Below are positions 37,109 to 45,778 of a DNA stretch of 64,000 nt, piece by piece. The DNA lies in contig NZ_CP126247.1 in the NCBI RefSeq assembly GCF_030142155.1, positions 1,488,001-1,552,000 on the forward strand, given 5' to 3'. The position numbers and the translations under genes were made by a program. Within the stretch, counting starts at the first letter, position 1. The number at the start of each line of letters is the position of its first letter. A model generated the notes under the pieces. The model saw only the letters and a list, made by a program, of their open reading frames with translations. It was not told where the DNA came from and ran no database searches. This stretch comes from Arthrobacter sp. zg-Y820. Its GTDB lineage: Bacteria; Actinomycetota; Actinomycetes; Actinomycetales; Micrococcaceae.

Positions 37109-37399
37109 TCAGGAGGGCTTGTTGTCTTTTCCGTCAAGCCACAGGACATCGGCTTCATCCCGGTGGGAGCCTGCCGTCCCCACGTGTTTCGCATCAATGT
37201 CGGGACCCTTTTGGATAACGTGCACCAGAGCCATGCCGTGACCGCGGCCGAGACCGTAATCCGTTTTGAGCCATTCGAGAATTTCGCCGGCTTTCACTTC
37301 CGGGGCGTCAAAACCTTTGTCTTTTGCGATCTGAAGAAGCTGACGAGGCGTAAGGCCGGTTTTGTCTTCAATGGCGTCGAGGTAGGCCTGGAATGACAT
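37109..37399 (-). CDS. DUF4287 family protein
   Basis: 96-residue cytosolic protein recognised as DUF4287. ATG 37399 (MSFQAYLDAIEDKTGLTPRQ) has GAAGGAC upstream; the longer frame to 37552 extends into repeat DNA. The core motif VKAGEILEWLKTDYGLGRGH, then GMALVHVI, is the family signature. Function unknown; small predicted helix-rich domain. Flanked on both sides by repeat family 2 copies. Confidence 0.88.
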   Translation of the reverse strand: MSFQAYLDAIEDKTGLTPRQLLQIAKDKGFDAPEVKAGEILEWLKTDYGLGRGHGMALVHVIQKGPDIDAKHVGTAGSHRDEADVLWLDGKDNKPS

Positions 37400-37550
37400 G
37401 GCGTGTCCTTCGTTTCTGGTTCTCCTGGCAGGAAACGTTCCGGAGGGTTTCAGCCTGACGCTAGTGAGGCATACCGAGGGGGTCAAGGCTTGTCTGGGGT
37501 GTGGCAAGGCCCGGGGATGAGCCAACCGGCGCATGCGGGGACGGACACGC

Positions 37551-37649
37551 AAAAGCGCCGGACGGACCGGGTTAGGCGGCTTTAATAATCCCCGCGAGCT
37601 CTGCGAGCGAGGGATTTTCGTTGCCGCCGTTCCGGTCCGCCCGGCGCGG
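37551..37649 (+). repeat. Intergenic repeat family 2, full copy
   Basis: About 99 bp starting AAAAGCGCCGGACGGACC and ending near GCCGGCGCGG-like sequence, with an inner GCGAGCTCTGCGAGCGAG core between AATCCC and GGGATT. Reverse copy at 32809-32889; left-part copy at 37074-37106. Confidence 0.75.
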
Positions 37650-37653
37650 ACAA

Positions 37654-37691
37654 AAGGAGGGCTCCCACCGAAACCGGCGGGAGCCCTCCTT
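37654..37691 (-). terminator. Rho-independent terminator after fadB
   Basis: AAGGAGGGCTCCC (37654-37666) and GGGAGCCCTCCTT (37679-37691) are perfect 13-nt arms with a 12-nt loop. Read on the minus strand the stem ends in TTTTG, 8 nt after the fadB stop. Confidence 0.9.
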
Positions 37692-37699
37692 CCAACAGC

Positions 37700-39841
37700 C
37701 TACGAAGCAGCCGGCACCGGCTCCTTCTCGGCGTGGAACTTCTTGCCGTTCACCCGCTCGGACGCGCCGACGCGGTCCAGGTACGGCGTGATCCCGCCCA
37801 GGTGCATCGGCCAGCCGGCACCGAGGATGACGCAGAGGTCGATGTCCTCGGGCCCGGCCACAACGCCTTCGTCCAGCATCCGGCCAATTTCGTCGGCGAG
37901 GGCATCCTGCGTGCGCCGCAGGACCTGCTCCGAGGTCGACGGCGTGTTCCCGAACGACAGCAGCGCCAGGGTTTCCTCCGGAACGTACGGCTTTCCGCTC
38001 TCGTCCTTCTGCCACAGCGACTTGATGCCGGCGTCGATGATCTTCTGCGAGTTCTCCGAGAGCCAGAACCTGTCGCCGAAGGCAGCATGCAGGGATTCCT
38101 GCACATGCTGGCCCACCGGCAGGCCCACCAGCGCCAGCAGCGTGAACGGCGACATCGGCAGGCCCATGGGGCGCAGCGCGTTGTCGGCGGTGGCGGCGTC
38201 GGTGCCCTCGTCGAACACGGCGGTGATTTCACCGAACATGCGGCCCAGGATCCGGTTGACCACAAACGCGGCGTCGTCCTTGACCAGAACAGCGGTCTTC
38301 TTCAGCGCCTTGGCCAGCACAAACGCGGTGGCCAGCACGGCGTCGTCGGTCTTGGGTGCACGCACGATCTCCAGCAGCGGCATCACGGCCACCGGGTTGA
38401 AGAAGTGGAAGCCCACCACCCGCTCGGGGTGCTGCAGGTCAGCGGCCATCTCGGTCACTGACAGTGAGGACGTGTTGGTCGCCAGGATGCACTCGGGGGA
38501 AACCACTGCCTCCACCTCGGCGAAGACCTGCTTCTTGACGGAGAGTTCCTCGAAGACTGCCTCAATGACGAAGTCAGCGTCGGAGAACGCCTCCTTGGAC
38601 ACCGATCCCGAGACCAGCGCCTTGGTGCGGTTGGCGGCGTCGGGGGAGATGCGTCCCTTGGCCAGCAGCTTGTCCACCTCGGCGTGCACGTAGCCCACGC
38701 CCTTGTCCACGCGGGCCTGGTCGATGTCCGTCATCACCACGGGCACCTTGAGCTGGCGGGCGAAGAGCAGGGCGAGCTGGCTGGCCATCAGGCCGGCGCC
38801 CACCACGCCCACCTTGGAGACGGGCCGTGCCAGTTTCCGGTCCGGTGCGCCGGCCGGACGCTTGCCGCGCTTCTGCACCAGGTCGAGGAACGCGTACACG
38901 GTGGCGTGGAACTGCGGGGTCTGCATCAGTTCGGCCAGCGCCTCGCACTCGGCGTCACGGGACTGCTCGGCGGTCCAGTTCTTGCCGGCCTCCAGCAGGT
39001 CCAGCACCTTCGCGGGCGCGGGGGCGGCGTTGGACGTGCGGGCCTCCACCACGGCACGGCCGCGGGCGACGGAGGCGTCCCAGGCTTCGGGGCTAACCGC
39101 GGGATCGGCGGCATTGGGCCGGGTAACGGTTTCCTCGCCGGTGATCACGCGGGCGGCCCAGGCCAGGGACTGCTCCACAAAGTCGGCCGGTTCGAACATT
39201 GCGTCGGCAATGCCCAGCTTGAAGGCAGCCGGACCCGAAAGTGTCCGGTTGTTGCTCAGCGGGTTCTCGATCATGACCTTCACCGCGTTTTCGGGGCCGA
39301 TCAGGCGCGGCAGCAGGTAGACGCCGCCCCAGCCCGGAACCAGGCCGATGAAGGCCTCCGGCAGCGCCAGTGCGCCGGCGCCGGTCGAGACGGTGCGGTA
39401 CTGGGACTGCAGGGCAATTTCCAGTCCGCCGCCCAGCGCCACGCCGTTGATGAACGCGAAACTGGGCACGCCCAGGGTGTTCAGCTTGCCGTACACCTCG
39501 TGGCCCAGGCGGGCCATGGCCAGCCCGTCCTCATAGGAGGCCAGCTTCTGGGTGGCGGACAGGTCGGCGCCGGCCACCAGATAGTGCGGCTTGCCGGTGA
39601 CGCCGACGCCGACAATCTCCCCGGCCGCGGCCCGCGCCGCCAGGGCGTCAAGCACTTCGCCCAGCTCCAGCAGTGTGTTCGGACCCAGCGTGGTCGGGCG
39701 GGAGTGGTCGACGTCGTTGTCCAGGGTGATCAGCGCAAAGGTGCCGGCGCCGCCGGGCAGCGTGATGTCCGAGACGTAGGAGTGCGTGACGACCTCGGTG
39801 GGAAACAGGCTGGCCAGCCGCTGGTAATCGCTTGCAGTCAT
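37700..39841 (-). CDS. fadB: 3-hydroxyacyl-CoA dehydrogenase / enoyl-CoA hydratase (fatty-acid oxidation alpha subunit)
   Basis: 713-residue bifunctional beta-oxidation enzyme. An N-terminal crotonase domain (about 15-290; INGVALGGGLEIALQS and PEAFIGLVPGWGG) hydrates enoyl-CoA; an NAD-binding domain (VGVVGAGLMASQLALLFA, about 338) and C-terminal 3HCDH domains oxidise 3-hydroxyacyl-CoA (HFFNPVAVMPLLEIV, about 475). ATG 39841 overlaps the thiolase stop by 1 nt, so the two are translationally coupled. Upstream extensions in the frame overlap the thiolase gene. Transcribed with fadA from the operator-bearing promoter near 41150. Confidence 0.95.
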   Translation of the reverse strand: MTASDYQRLASLFPTEVVTHSYVSDITLPGGAGTFALITLDNDVDHSRPTTLGPNTLLELGEVLDALAARAAAGEIVGVGVTGKPHYLVAGADLSATQKLASYEDGLAMARLGHEVYGKLNTLGVPSFAFINGVALGGGLEIALQSQYRTVSTGAGALALPEAFIGLVPGWGGVYLLPRLIGPENAVKVMIENPLSNNRTLSGPAAFKLGIADAMFEPADFVEQSLAWAARVITGEETVTRPNAADPAVSPEAWDASVARGRAVVEARTSNAAPAPAKVLDLLEAGKNWTAEQSRDAECEALAELMQTPQFHATVYAFLDLVQKRGKRPAGAPDRKLARPVSKVGVVGAGLMASQLALLFARQLKVPVVMTDIDQARVDKGVGYVHAEVDKLLAKGRISPDAANRTKALVSGSVSKEAFSDADFVIEAVFEELSVKKQVFAEVEAVVSPECILATNTSSLSVTEMAADLQHPERVVGFHFFNPVAVMPLLEIVRAPKTDDAVLATAFVLAKALKKTAVLVKDDAAFVVNRILGRMFGEITAVFDEGTDAATADNALRPMGLPMSPFTLLALVGLPVGQHVQESLHAAFGDRFWLSENSQKIIDAGIKSLWQKDESGKPYVPEETLALLSFGNTPSTSEQVLRRTQDALADEIGRMLDEGVVAGPEDIDLCVILGAGWPMHLGGITPYLDRVGASERVNGKKFHAEKEPVPAAS

Positions 39842-41088
39842 TACTTTGTGGCCTCCGTGGACTCGGTGTCGGTGGTGTAGTCGGGGTGGTTCGGGTTTTC
39901 CCAGATGATGGTGCCGCCCATGCCCAGGCCAATGCACATGGTGGTCATGCCGTAGCGCACCGTCGGGTCTTCTTCGAACTGGCGGGCAAGCTGGTTCATC
40001 AGGCGCACGCCCGAGGAGGCCAGCGGGTGCCCGACGGCGATCGCGCCGCCGTAGCGGTTGACCCGGGGGTCGTCGTCGGCGATGCCGTAGAAGTCCAGGA
40101 AGGAGAGCACCTGGACGGCGAAGGCCTCGTTGATTTCAAACAGCCCGATGTCCTCGATGGACAGGCCGGTCTGCTTCAGGGCCTTCTCGGTGGCCGGAAC
40201 CGGGCCGTAGCCCATGACCTCCGGTTCGACACCGGCGAAGGCGTAGCCGACCAGACGCATCTTCACCGGCAGGCCGAGTTCCGCGGCGGCGTCGGCGGAT
40301 GCGAGCAGCGCGGTGGTGGCGCCGTCGTTCAGGCCCGAGGCGTTGCCGGCGGTGACGCGGCCGTGGGCGCGGAACGGGGTGCGCAGCTCGGCGAGGTCCT
40401 CCACCGAGGTGCCGGGACGGGGTCCTTCATCCACGGAATTCAGGGTCCAGCCCTTGCCGGGCTTTTTGGAGGCAACCGGGACCAGATCCGGCTGGATCAG
40501 ATTGTTGGCGTAAGCCTTGGCGAGCTTCTCCTGGCTGGCCGCGGCGTACGCGTCGGTGCGCTCCTTGGTGATGTCCGGGAAGCGGTCGTGCAGGTTCTCG
40601 GCGGTGTTGCCCATATTCAGCGCGGCCGGGTCCACAATGCGTTCGGTGACGAAGCGCGGGTTCGGATCGGCGTCCTTGCCCATCGGGTGGTTGCCCATGT
40701 GCTCCACGCCGCCGGCGATGACGACGTCGTACGCGCCGAAGCCGATGCCCGAGGCGGTGGTGGTGACGGCCGTCAGGGCTCCGGCACACATGCGGTCAAT
40801 CGCGAAGCCGGGCACTGACTGCGGCAGTCCGGCCAGCAGGGCGGCGGTGCGGCCGATGGTCAGGCCCTGGTCACCGGTCTGGGTGGTGGCGGCAATGGCC
40901 ACTTCGTCAATGCGTTCCGGGGGGAGGGAGGGGTTGCGCCGCATCAGTTCGCGGATGCACTTGACCACCAGGTCGTCGGCGCGCATGCCGGCATACATGC
41001 CCTTCTCGCCGGCCTTGCCGAAGGGAGTGCGGACTCCGTCAACGAAAACAACGTCCCTGATCTGCCGTGCTCGGCTTTGTGGGCTCAC
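39841..41088 (-). CDS. fadA: Acetyl-CoA C-acyltransferase (thiolase)
   Basis: 415-residue thiolase cleaving 3-ketoacyl-CoA. GTG 41088 was chosen because AGAGGAG lies 8 nt upstream; a start at 41124 would overlap that site. Nucleophilic Cys101 in IDRMCAGALTAV, GGVEHMGNHPMG, NEAFAVQVL, catalytic His in GHPLASSG, and the second Cys in TMCIGLGMGG are all present. The GHPLASSG sequence differs from the commoner GHPLGASG but keeps the His. First gene of the fadA-fadB operon. Confidence 0.95.
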   Translation of the reverse strand: MSPQSRARQIRDVVFVDGVRTPFGKAGEKGMYAGMRADDLVVKCIRELMRRNPSLPPERIDEVAIAATTQTGDQGLTIGRTAALLAGLPQSVPGFAIDRMCAGALTAVTTTASGIGFGAYDVVIAGGVEHMGNHPMGKDADPNPRFVTERIVDPAALNMGNTAENLHDRFPDITKERTDAYAAASQEKLAKAYANNLIQPDLVPVASKKPGKGWTLNSVDEGPRPGTSVEDLAELRTPFRAHGRVTAGNASGLNDGATTALLASADAAAELGLPVKMRLVGYAFAGVEPEVMGYGPVPATEKALKQTGLSIEDIGLFEINEAFAVQVLSFLDFYGIADDDPRVNRYGGAIAVGHPLASSGVRLMNQLARQFEEDPTVRYGMTTMCIGLGMGGTIIWENPNHPDYTTDTESTEATK

Positions 41089-41136
41089 GCGTACAACTCC
41101 TCTTTGAGATATGAAACGGAACACTGTCCGGACCAG

Positions 41137-41156
41137 ATGTTACTCGTCGGTAACAT
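41137..41156 (-). promoter_or_regulatory. Palindromic operator upstream of fadAB
   Basis: ATGTTAC (41137-41143) and GTAACAT (41150-41156) form a perfect 7-bp inverted repeat with spacer TCGTCG, 48 bp upstream of the fadA start. The form is typical of TetR-family operators controlling fatty-acid degradation; the regulator is not in the window. Confidence 0.65.
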
Positions 41157-41380
41157 AGCCTGCAAGCGTCGCATCTTTCGTTGACCCTACCGAACCGGCC
41201 CCGCGCTGCGGAGCGCGGCGCAGACGGAGTGCTCATCTGAGAGCGAAAGCAAACGCTTCCAGCGATTTAGGAATCTTTTCACGTATTATCGTCTAACTAT
41301 GGATGACCCCCCTTCACATAAACCCTTGCCCCTCCACGCTCTGACCGGACTCCCGGCCACAACCAGAGAGGGGCGCCCGA

Positions 41381-42730
41381 ATGTATGAATTGATCATGCT
41401 CGCTGTTGGCCTTTTGCTCACGGTCGGCACCGGGCTTTTTGTTGCTTCCGAGTTTTCGCTGGTCAATCTGGACCGCAATGACCTCGAAGCCCGCCAGGCC
41501 GCCGGCGAGAAGCGCCTCGGCCCCACCATCAACGCCCTCAAGATCACCTCGACGCACCTCTCCAGCGCCCAGCTGGGCATTACGCTCACCACGCTGCTGA
41601 CGGGTTACACCTTTGAACCGGCGATCAGCTCACTGCTGCGCCAACCCATGCTCGCCCTCGGTGTTCCCGAGGCCTTCGTCGGCGGCGCCGGCGCCGTCAT
41701 CGGTATTTTCCTGGCCACCGTGTTCTCGATGATCATCGGTGAACTGGTGCCGAAGAACTTCGCCCTGGCCCTGCCGCTGGCGACCGCCAAGCTGGTCATT
41801 CCGTTCCAGACCCTGTTCACGACGGTGTTCAAGCCCGTCATCCTGCTGTTCAACAACACGGCAAATGCGATCATCCGTTCCTTCGGCATCGAGCCGAAGG
41901 AGGAGCTTTCCGGCGCGCGCAGCGCCGAGGAACTCAGTTCGCTGGTCCGCCGCTCCGCGCTGGAAGGCGTGCTGGACCTTGACCACGCGCAGCTGCTCAG
42001 CCGCACCCTGCGCTTCTCCGACCACACCGCCGACGACGTCATGACGCCTCGCGTCCGGATGCGCTCCGTTGCGGCCGCTGACACTGCCGAGCAGGTCATC
42101 GAACTGGCCGTGAACACCGGATACTCCCGTTTCCCGGTAATCGGCCGGGACTCCGATGACGTGCTGGGCGTGCTCCACGTCAAGCAGGCCTTCGCCGTTG
42201 CCCTCGCCGAACGCGGCAACGTGACCGCTGCAGAACTCATGGTCGAAGCCCTCCGCGTCCCCGAATCCATGGGCGTTGACTCTCTCCTGGGCCTGCTGCG
42301 CCAGCAGGGCCTGCAGGTGGCCGTCGTCTCCGACGAGCACGGCGGCACCGCCGGCATCGTGACCCTGGAGGACCTGGTGGAGGAAATCGTCGGCGAATTG
42401 GAAGACGAGCACGACCGCGCCCGGGTGGGTGTGGTCCGCAGCGGCCGTTCGCTCACCTTTGACGCCTCGCTGCGCCCCGACGAACTGCGCGAACGCACCG
42501 GCGTTGTGGTTCCCGACGGCGAAGAGTACGACACCCTGGCCGGATTCGTCACCGACCTGCTGGACCGCATTCCGGAACTGGGCGATGAAGTGCCCGTCAA
42601 TAACGGTGTCCTGCGCGTGGAACGCGTCGTCGGCACGCATGTCGAACGGCTGCGCTACACCCCCGCGGTGGATGCGCCGCAGAGCGACCACGATCGAATT
42701 ATTGACGAGCTCACGAAGGACCTGGCATGA
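41381..42730 (+). CDS. CNNM/CorC-type transporter (hemolysin family, DUF21-CBS-CorC)
   Basis: 449 residues. An N-terminal DUF21/CNNM membrane domain with about four helices (about 1-190; LIMLAVGLLLTVGTGLFVASEFSLV, GELVPKNFALALPLATAK), a CBS pair (about 205-330; TADDVMTPRVRMRSV, GGTAGIVTLEDLVEEIVGE) and a C-terminal CorC_HlyC domain (about 350-435). The family exports or regulates Mg2+ (or Co2+) across the membrane. The stop overlaps the start of a paralogue by 4 nt. A -10-like TATTAT lies at 41284-41289. Confidence 0.93.
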   Translation: MYELIMLAVGLLLTVGTGLFVASEFSLVNLDRNDLEARQAAGEKRLGPTINALKITSTHLSSAQLGITLTTLLTGYTFEPAISSLLRQPMLALGVPEAFVGGAGAVIGIFLATVFSMIIGELVPKNFALALPLATAKLVIPFQTLFTTVFKPVILLFNNTANAIIRSFGIEPKEELSGARSAEELSSLVRRSALEGVLDLDHAQLLSRTLRFSDHTADDVMTPRVRMRSVAAADTAEQVIELAVNTGYSRFPVIGRDSDDVLGVLHVKQAFAVALAERGNVTAAELMVEALRVPESMGVDSLLGLLRQQGLQVAVVSDEHGGTAGIVTLEDLVEEIVGELEDEHDRARVGVVRSGRSLTFDASLRPDELRERTGVVVPDGEEYDTLAGFVTDLLDRIPELGDEVPVNNGVLRVERVVGTHVERLRYTPAVDAPQSDHDRIIDELTKDLA

Positions 42731-43767
42731 GTGAATATCTTCCCGGAATCGTCTGGCTCGTCGTCCTGCTGGTCGTCAACGCCTTCTTCGTGGGTGCCGA
42801 GTTTGCAGTGATTTCGGCCCGCCGCTCCCAGATTGAACCCAAGGCCGAAGCCGGTTCCAAGGCCGCCAAGACCACCCTCTGGGCCATGGAGCACGCCACG
42901 CTGATGCTGGCCACCAGCCAGCTGGGCATCACCGTCTGCTCACTGGTCATCCTGAACGTCTCCGAGCCGGCGATCCACCATCTGCTGGAAATTCCGCTGG
43001 GCCTGACGTCGCTCTCCGCCGAGGCCATCGGCGTCGTCGCCTTTGTTGTTGCGCTGCTGCTGGTGACCTTCCTGCACGTGGTGATCGGCGAGATGGTGCC
43101 CAAGAACATCTCCTTCTCCGTTCCCACCCGTGCCGCCCTGCTGCTGGCTCCTCCGCTGGTGATGGTGGCCCGGATCTTCAAGCCGGTGATCTGGTCGCTG
43201 AACGGCATTGCCAATGCCGTGCTGCGCCTGTTCAAGGTGGAGCCCAAGGACGAAGCCACCAGTGCCTACACAATGGATGAGGTCGCCAACATCGTGGAGC
43301 AGTCCACCCGCGAGGGCGTGCTGGCCGATGCCAGCGGAACCCTGAGTGCGGCGTTCGAGTTCACGTCCAAGACCGTGGCCGATGTCGAGGTGCCGATCGA
43401 GCGGATGGTGCTGCTGCCGGAATCGGCCACGCCTGCGGACATCCAGGAAGCGGTGGGCCGCCACGGCTACTCCCGCTACATCCTCACTGACGACGACGCC
43501 GTGCCCAGCGGCTACCTGCACCTCAAGGACGTCATGGACCTGACCGCGCCGGAGAAGTTCGGCGCTCCCGTTCCGGCCAAGCGCATCCGCCGCCTGGCCT
43601 CGGCCTTCCGCGGCAGTGAGCTCGAGGACGCCCTGGCCACCATGCGCCGCACCGGCGCCCATGTGGCACGAGTGTTCGACGCCGCCGGCAACACCACCGG
43701 GGTGCTGTTCCTGGAGGACATCATCGAGGAACTCGTCGGCGAAGTGCAGGACGCCACCACCGTGTAG
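42727..43767 (+). CDS. CNNM-type transporter paralogue lacking the CorC domain
   Basis: 346 residues: a DUF21/CNNM membrane domain (LVVLLVVNAFFVGAEFAVISARR; GEMVPKNISFSVPTRAAL) and a CBS pair (VEVPIERMVLLPES; NTTGVLFLEDIIEELVGE), ending directly after the second CBS without a CorC_HlyC domain. It is adjacent to and translationally coupled with the longer paralogue, so the pair probably acts as a heteromer, as such tandem pairs commonly occur in actinobacteria (inference). Confidence 0.93.
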   Translation: MSEYLPGIVWLVVLLVVNAFFVGAEFAVISARRSQIEPKAEAGSKAAKTTLWAMEHATLMLATSQLGITVCSLVILNVSEPAIHHLLEIPLGLTSLSAEAIGVVAFVVALLLVTFLHVVIGEMVPKNISFSVPTRAALLLAPPLVMVARIFKPVIWSLNGIANAVLRLFKVEPKDEATSAYTMDEVANIVEQSTREGVLADASGTLSAAFEFTSKTVADVEVPIERMVLLPESATPADIQEAVGRHGYSRYILTDDDAVPSGYLHLKDVMDLTAPEKFGAPVPAKRIRRLASAFRGSELEDALATMRRTGAHVARVFDAAGNTTGVLFLEDIIEELVGEVQDATTV

Positions 43768-43808
43768 TCGTTTCGGCGGGCGGTTTCAGCTGCTCCGTGT
43801 CCTTCACT

Positions 43809-43846
43809 GCCGACGCCGGCCGCCCACTGGGCGGGCCGGCGTCGGC
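43809..43846 (+). terminator. Strong hairpin after CNNM pair
   Basis: GCCGACGCCGGCC (43809-43821) pairs perfectly with GGCCGGCGTCGGC (43834-43846); the loop holds a further GCCCA/GGGC pairing. About 42 nt after the stop, no T-run. Confidence 0.75.
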
Positions 43847-43930
43847 CGTTAACGCGTGTCGGCTGGTTTGGGGCCGGGTGTCGGCGGTTCGGGACCCCGA
43901 GTCTCCGGTTCGGGCGTCCCGCGCCGCACC

Positions 43931-44012
43931 GGTTCCCACTCTTTGTTCACGTCTGTGGCTAGTGGGGTCACGGCAGGCCACATCCGCCACACAGGATGGG
44001 AACCTGTGCGCG
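43931..44012 (-). repeat. Intergenic repeat family 1, copy C (inverted)
   Basis: 82-bp copy whose left arm is GGTTCCCACTCTTTGTT, the exact reverse complement of the right arm of copies A and B, and whose right end is TGGGAACC plus TGTGCGCG. The remaining 43847-43930 is a low-complexity GTC/GGTTCGGG-rich stretch without a gene. Confidence 0.8.
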
Positions 44013-44099
44013 TGTAGGCGCGGTTGGCGGCTGCCCGGCAGGTAGGTTGAAGGCACGCAGTCGGGAAGCCGCAGGAAATCTGTGGCCGGGGGAGGAACC

Positions 44100-44516
44100 A
44101 TGGAAAACCAGATGCATCAGGCGGCCGACTACGACACCAAGGCACCCACGCCCTTTGGATTGGGCCTGCACCACGTCCAGCTGTCCATGCCGGCCGGTAC
44201 GGAGGACGACTGCCGGCGCTTCTACGTGGGTCTCCTCGGCTTCACCGAGGTGCAGAAGCCGCCGGTGCTTGCGGCGCGCGGCGGCCTCTGGGTGCGGGCG
44301 GACAGCCTTGAGATTCACCTCGGCGTCGAAGAGGATTTCCGGCCGGCGAAAAAGTCCCATCCGGGGATCCTGGTCGGTGATCTGGATGCCCTGGCCCGGC
44401 ACGTCGAAGAACAGGGGCTGGAACCCGAATGGGACGATGCCTTCCCCGGCATGCGCCGGTTCTACCTGCGGGACAACAACGGCAACCGGCTCGAGTTCCT
44501 TTCGCCCGCCGGCTGA
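44100..44516 (+). CDS. VOC/glyoxalase-family protein
   Basis: 138-residue vicinal-oxygen-chelate fold protein. Two beta-alpha-beta modules are visible: LHHVQLSMPAGTEDDCRRFYVGLLGFTEV and HPGILVGDLDALARHVEEQG..FYLRDNNGNRLEFL split between halves. The metal ligand candidates are His in HHVQL, His in HPGIL and Glu in RLEFL. It could be a lyase, dioxygenase or drug-binding protein. ATG 44100 has GGGAGG immediately upstream, so the in-frame start at 44082 was rejected. Confidence 0.88.
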   Translation: MENQMHQAADYDTKAPTPFGLGLHHVQLSMPAGTEDDCRRFYVGLLGFTEVQKPPVLAARGGLWVRADSLEIHLGVEEDFRPAKKSHPGILVGDLDALARHVEEQGLEPEWDDAFPGMRRFYLRDNNGNRLEFLSPAG

Positions 44517-44568
44517 CCACCCGCCGGGCTGACCATCCACTTTCCGGCGAGGACCGCGGCGTACCGCG

Positions 44569-45438
44569 CTACCCGTTGCGCCAGGACGGCGGCATCGTCA
44601 GGTCCGGGGGCAGCAGCGTTGAGGCGCTGCCTTTCGCGGAATTGAGCTGGGGCTGGGTCACGTACAGGGCTTGGGACAGGTCAGCGCCGTCAAGCCGGGC
44701 ATCCCGGAGATCGGCGCCGAGCAGGTCCACACCGGATAAGTCACTGCCGCGCAGATCGGCGGCTATGAGCCAGGCGCCGCGGAGGTCCGCCCCGCACAAC
44801 CGCCGGGATCTGAAATTGCTGCCCATCAGGTCTGCTCCCGGTGCCAGCTCGGACGCCAGATGGTCATCACCGGCAGCGCAGTAGGAGGCCCGCACTTCCT
44901 CGCTGACCTCCATCAGCAGTGTCCCGACCCGGGAGTGCAGCTCCTGTATGTCCCGGGAGAGCAGCTCCGGAAGCCGGCCGGCTGTGTGTTCGATCGTGGC
45001 ACGCAGGCGTGCCGCTCGCAGTGACGCGTCGGGATCGAAGGTCCGGGCCTGGGCTTCGACCAGATACCAGAGCATTTCGTGCAGCTGCCGCGAGGCCTTG
45101 AACGCGGCGAACATGTCATCCTTGGTGCCGGGATTCTCGAGCCAGCTCTTTCCGCTGAACAGTCCGTGCGAGACGTTCTGGCCGGCGCCAAAACAGTCGA
45201 AAACCGTGCAGCCGCGAAACCCCCGGGGCAGCAGGCTGTCGTGGATCGTGCAGGTGAAGTCGGAAGCCAGGTTGCGGCACGGTGCGCCTGCGGGTTTGTC
45301 GAGGGCAAAATCCGCTGACCGGGTGAAACCGAAGGCCGTGCAGCACAGCGCAAAACAGTTGGCGCAGTCGGGGCGCAGCGATGACCGGGTGCGGGCAGGC
45401 GAGGCAGGTTCGGGGAAACGGGCTGACGTCGAGTGCAT
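44569..45438 (-). CDS. Pentapeptide-repeat protein with Cys-rich N-terminal domain
   Basis: 289 residues. The N-terminal half has a cysteine cluster (CANCFALCC about 25-33, CRNL about 54, FTCTIHD about 62, GCTVFDCFGAG about 76-81) resembling YkgJ-type metal-chelating segments, then a helical region (about 105-185), then a right-handed quadrilateral beta-helix of pentapeptide repeats (about 185-255; GADLMGSNF, CGADLRGAW, AADLRGSDLSGVDLLGADL). Pentapeptide proteins can mimic DNA or act as scaffolds; the function here is unknown. Monocistronic, convergent with the VOC gene. Confidence 0.85.
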   Translation of the reverse strand: MHSTSARFPEPASPARTRSSLRPDCANCFALCCTAFGFTRSADFALDKPAGAPCRNLASDFTCTIHDSLLPRGFRGCTVFDCFGAGQNVSHGLFSGKSWLENPGTKDDMFAAFKASRQLHEMLWYLVEAQARTFDPDASLRAARLRATIEHTAGRLPELLSRDIQELHSRVGTLLMEVSEEVRASYCAAGDDHLASELAPGADLMGSNFRSRRLCGADLRGAWLIAADLRGSDLSGVDLLGADLRDARLDGADLSQALYVTQPQLNSAKGSASTLLPPDLTMPPSWRNG

Positions 45439-45778
45439 GTGATCTTCCAGGTGTGAGTTTTCTTTCGGGCGGGAGCGGGGGCGGGGAACCCCAACCGGAG
45501 TTCCCCTCGCAGGCGCACAAAATCAGCGCTCCACCGAGGAGCGTGCCGGAATCGCCGTTAAAGCGCTGAGTCACAGAGAAAAATGAATGATCACTGCCGA
45601 CAGGCTAGCCGACCGGTGCCGCGCGCGGGAGACCTTTGCGGCAGGAGAACCGTTTTCGGTCCCGCGGCGCCGGTCCCTAGACTGGAGAGGTTCCCCCACC
45701 GCCTGCCAGAACCGCGGAGTCAGCATGTCCCTATGAAAACACCATCCGCCGCGGCCGAAACCGGCCAACAGCGAAGGC
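45439..45778. other. Gene-free divergent region
   Basis: 340 bp between the pentapeptide-repeat gene (minus) and the hypothetical gene at 45779 (plus). Only shadow frames are open. It must contain both promoters; no clear operator or repeat was seen. Confidence 0.45.
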
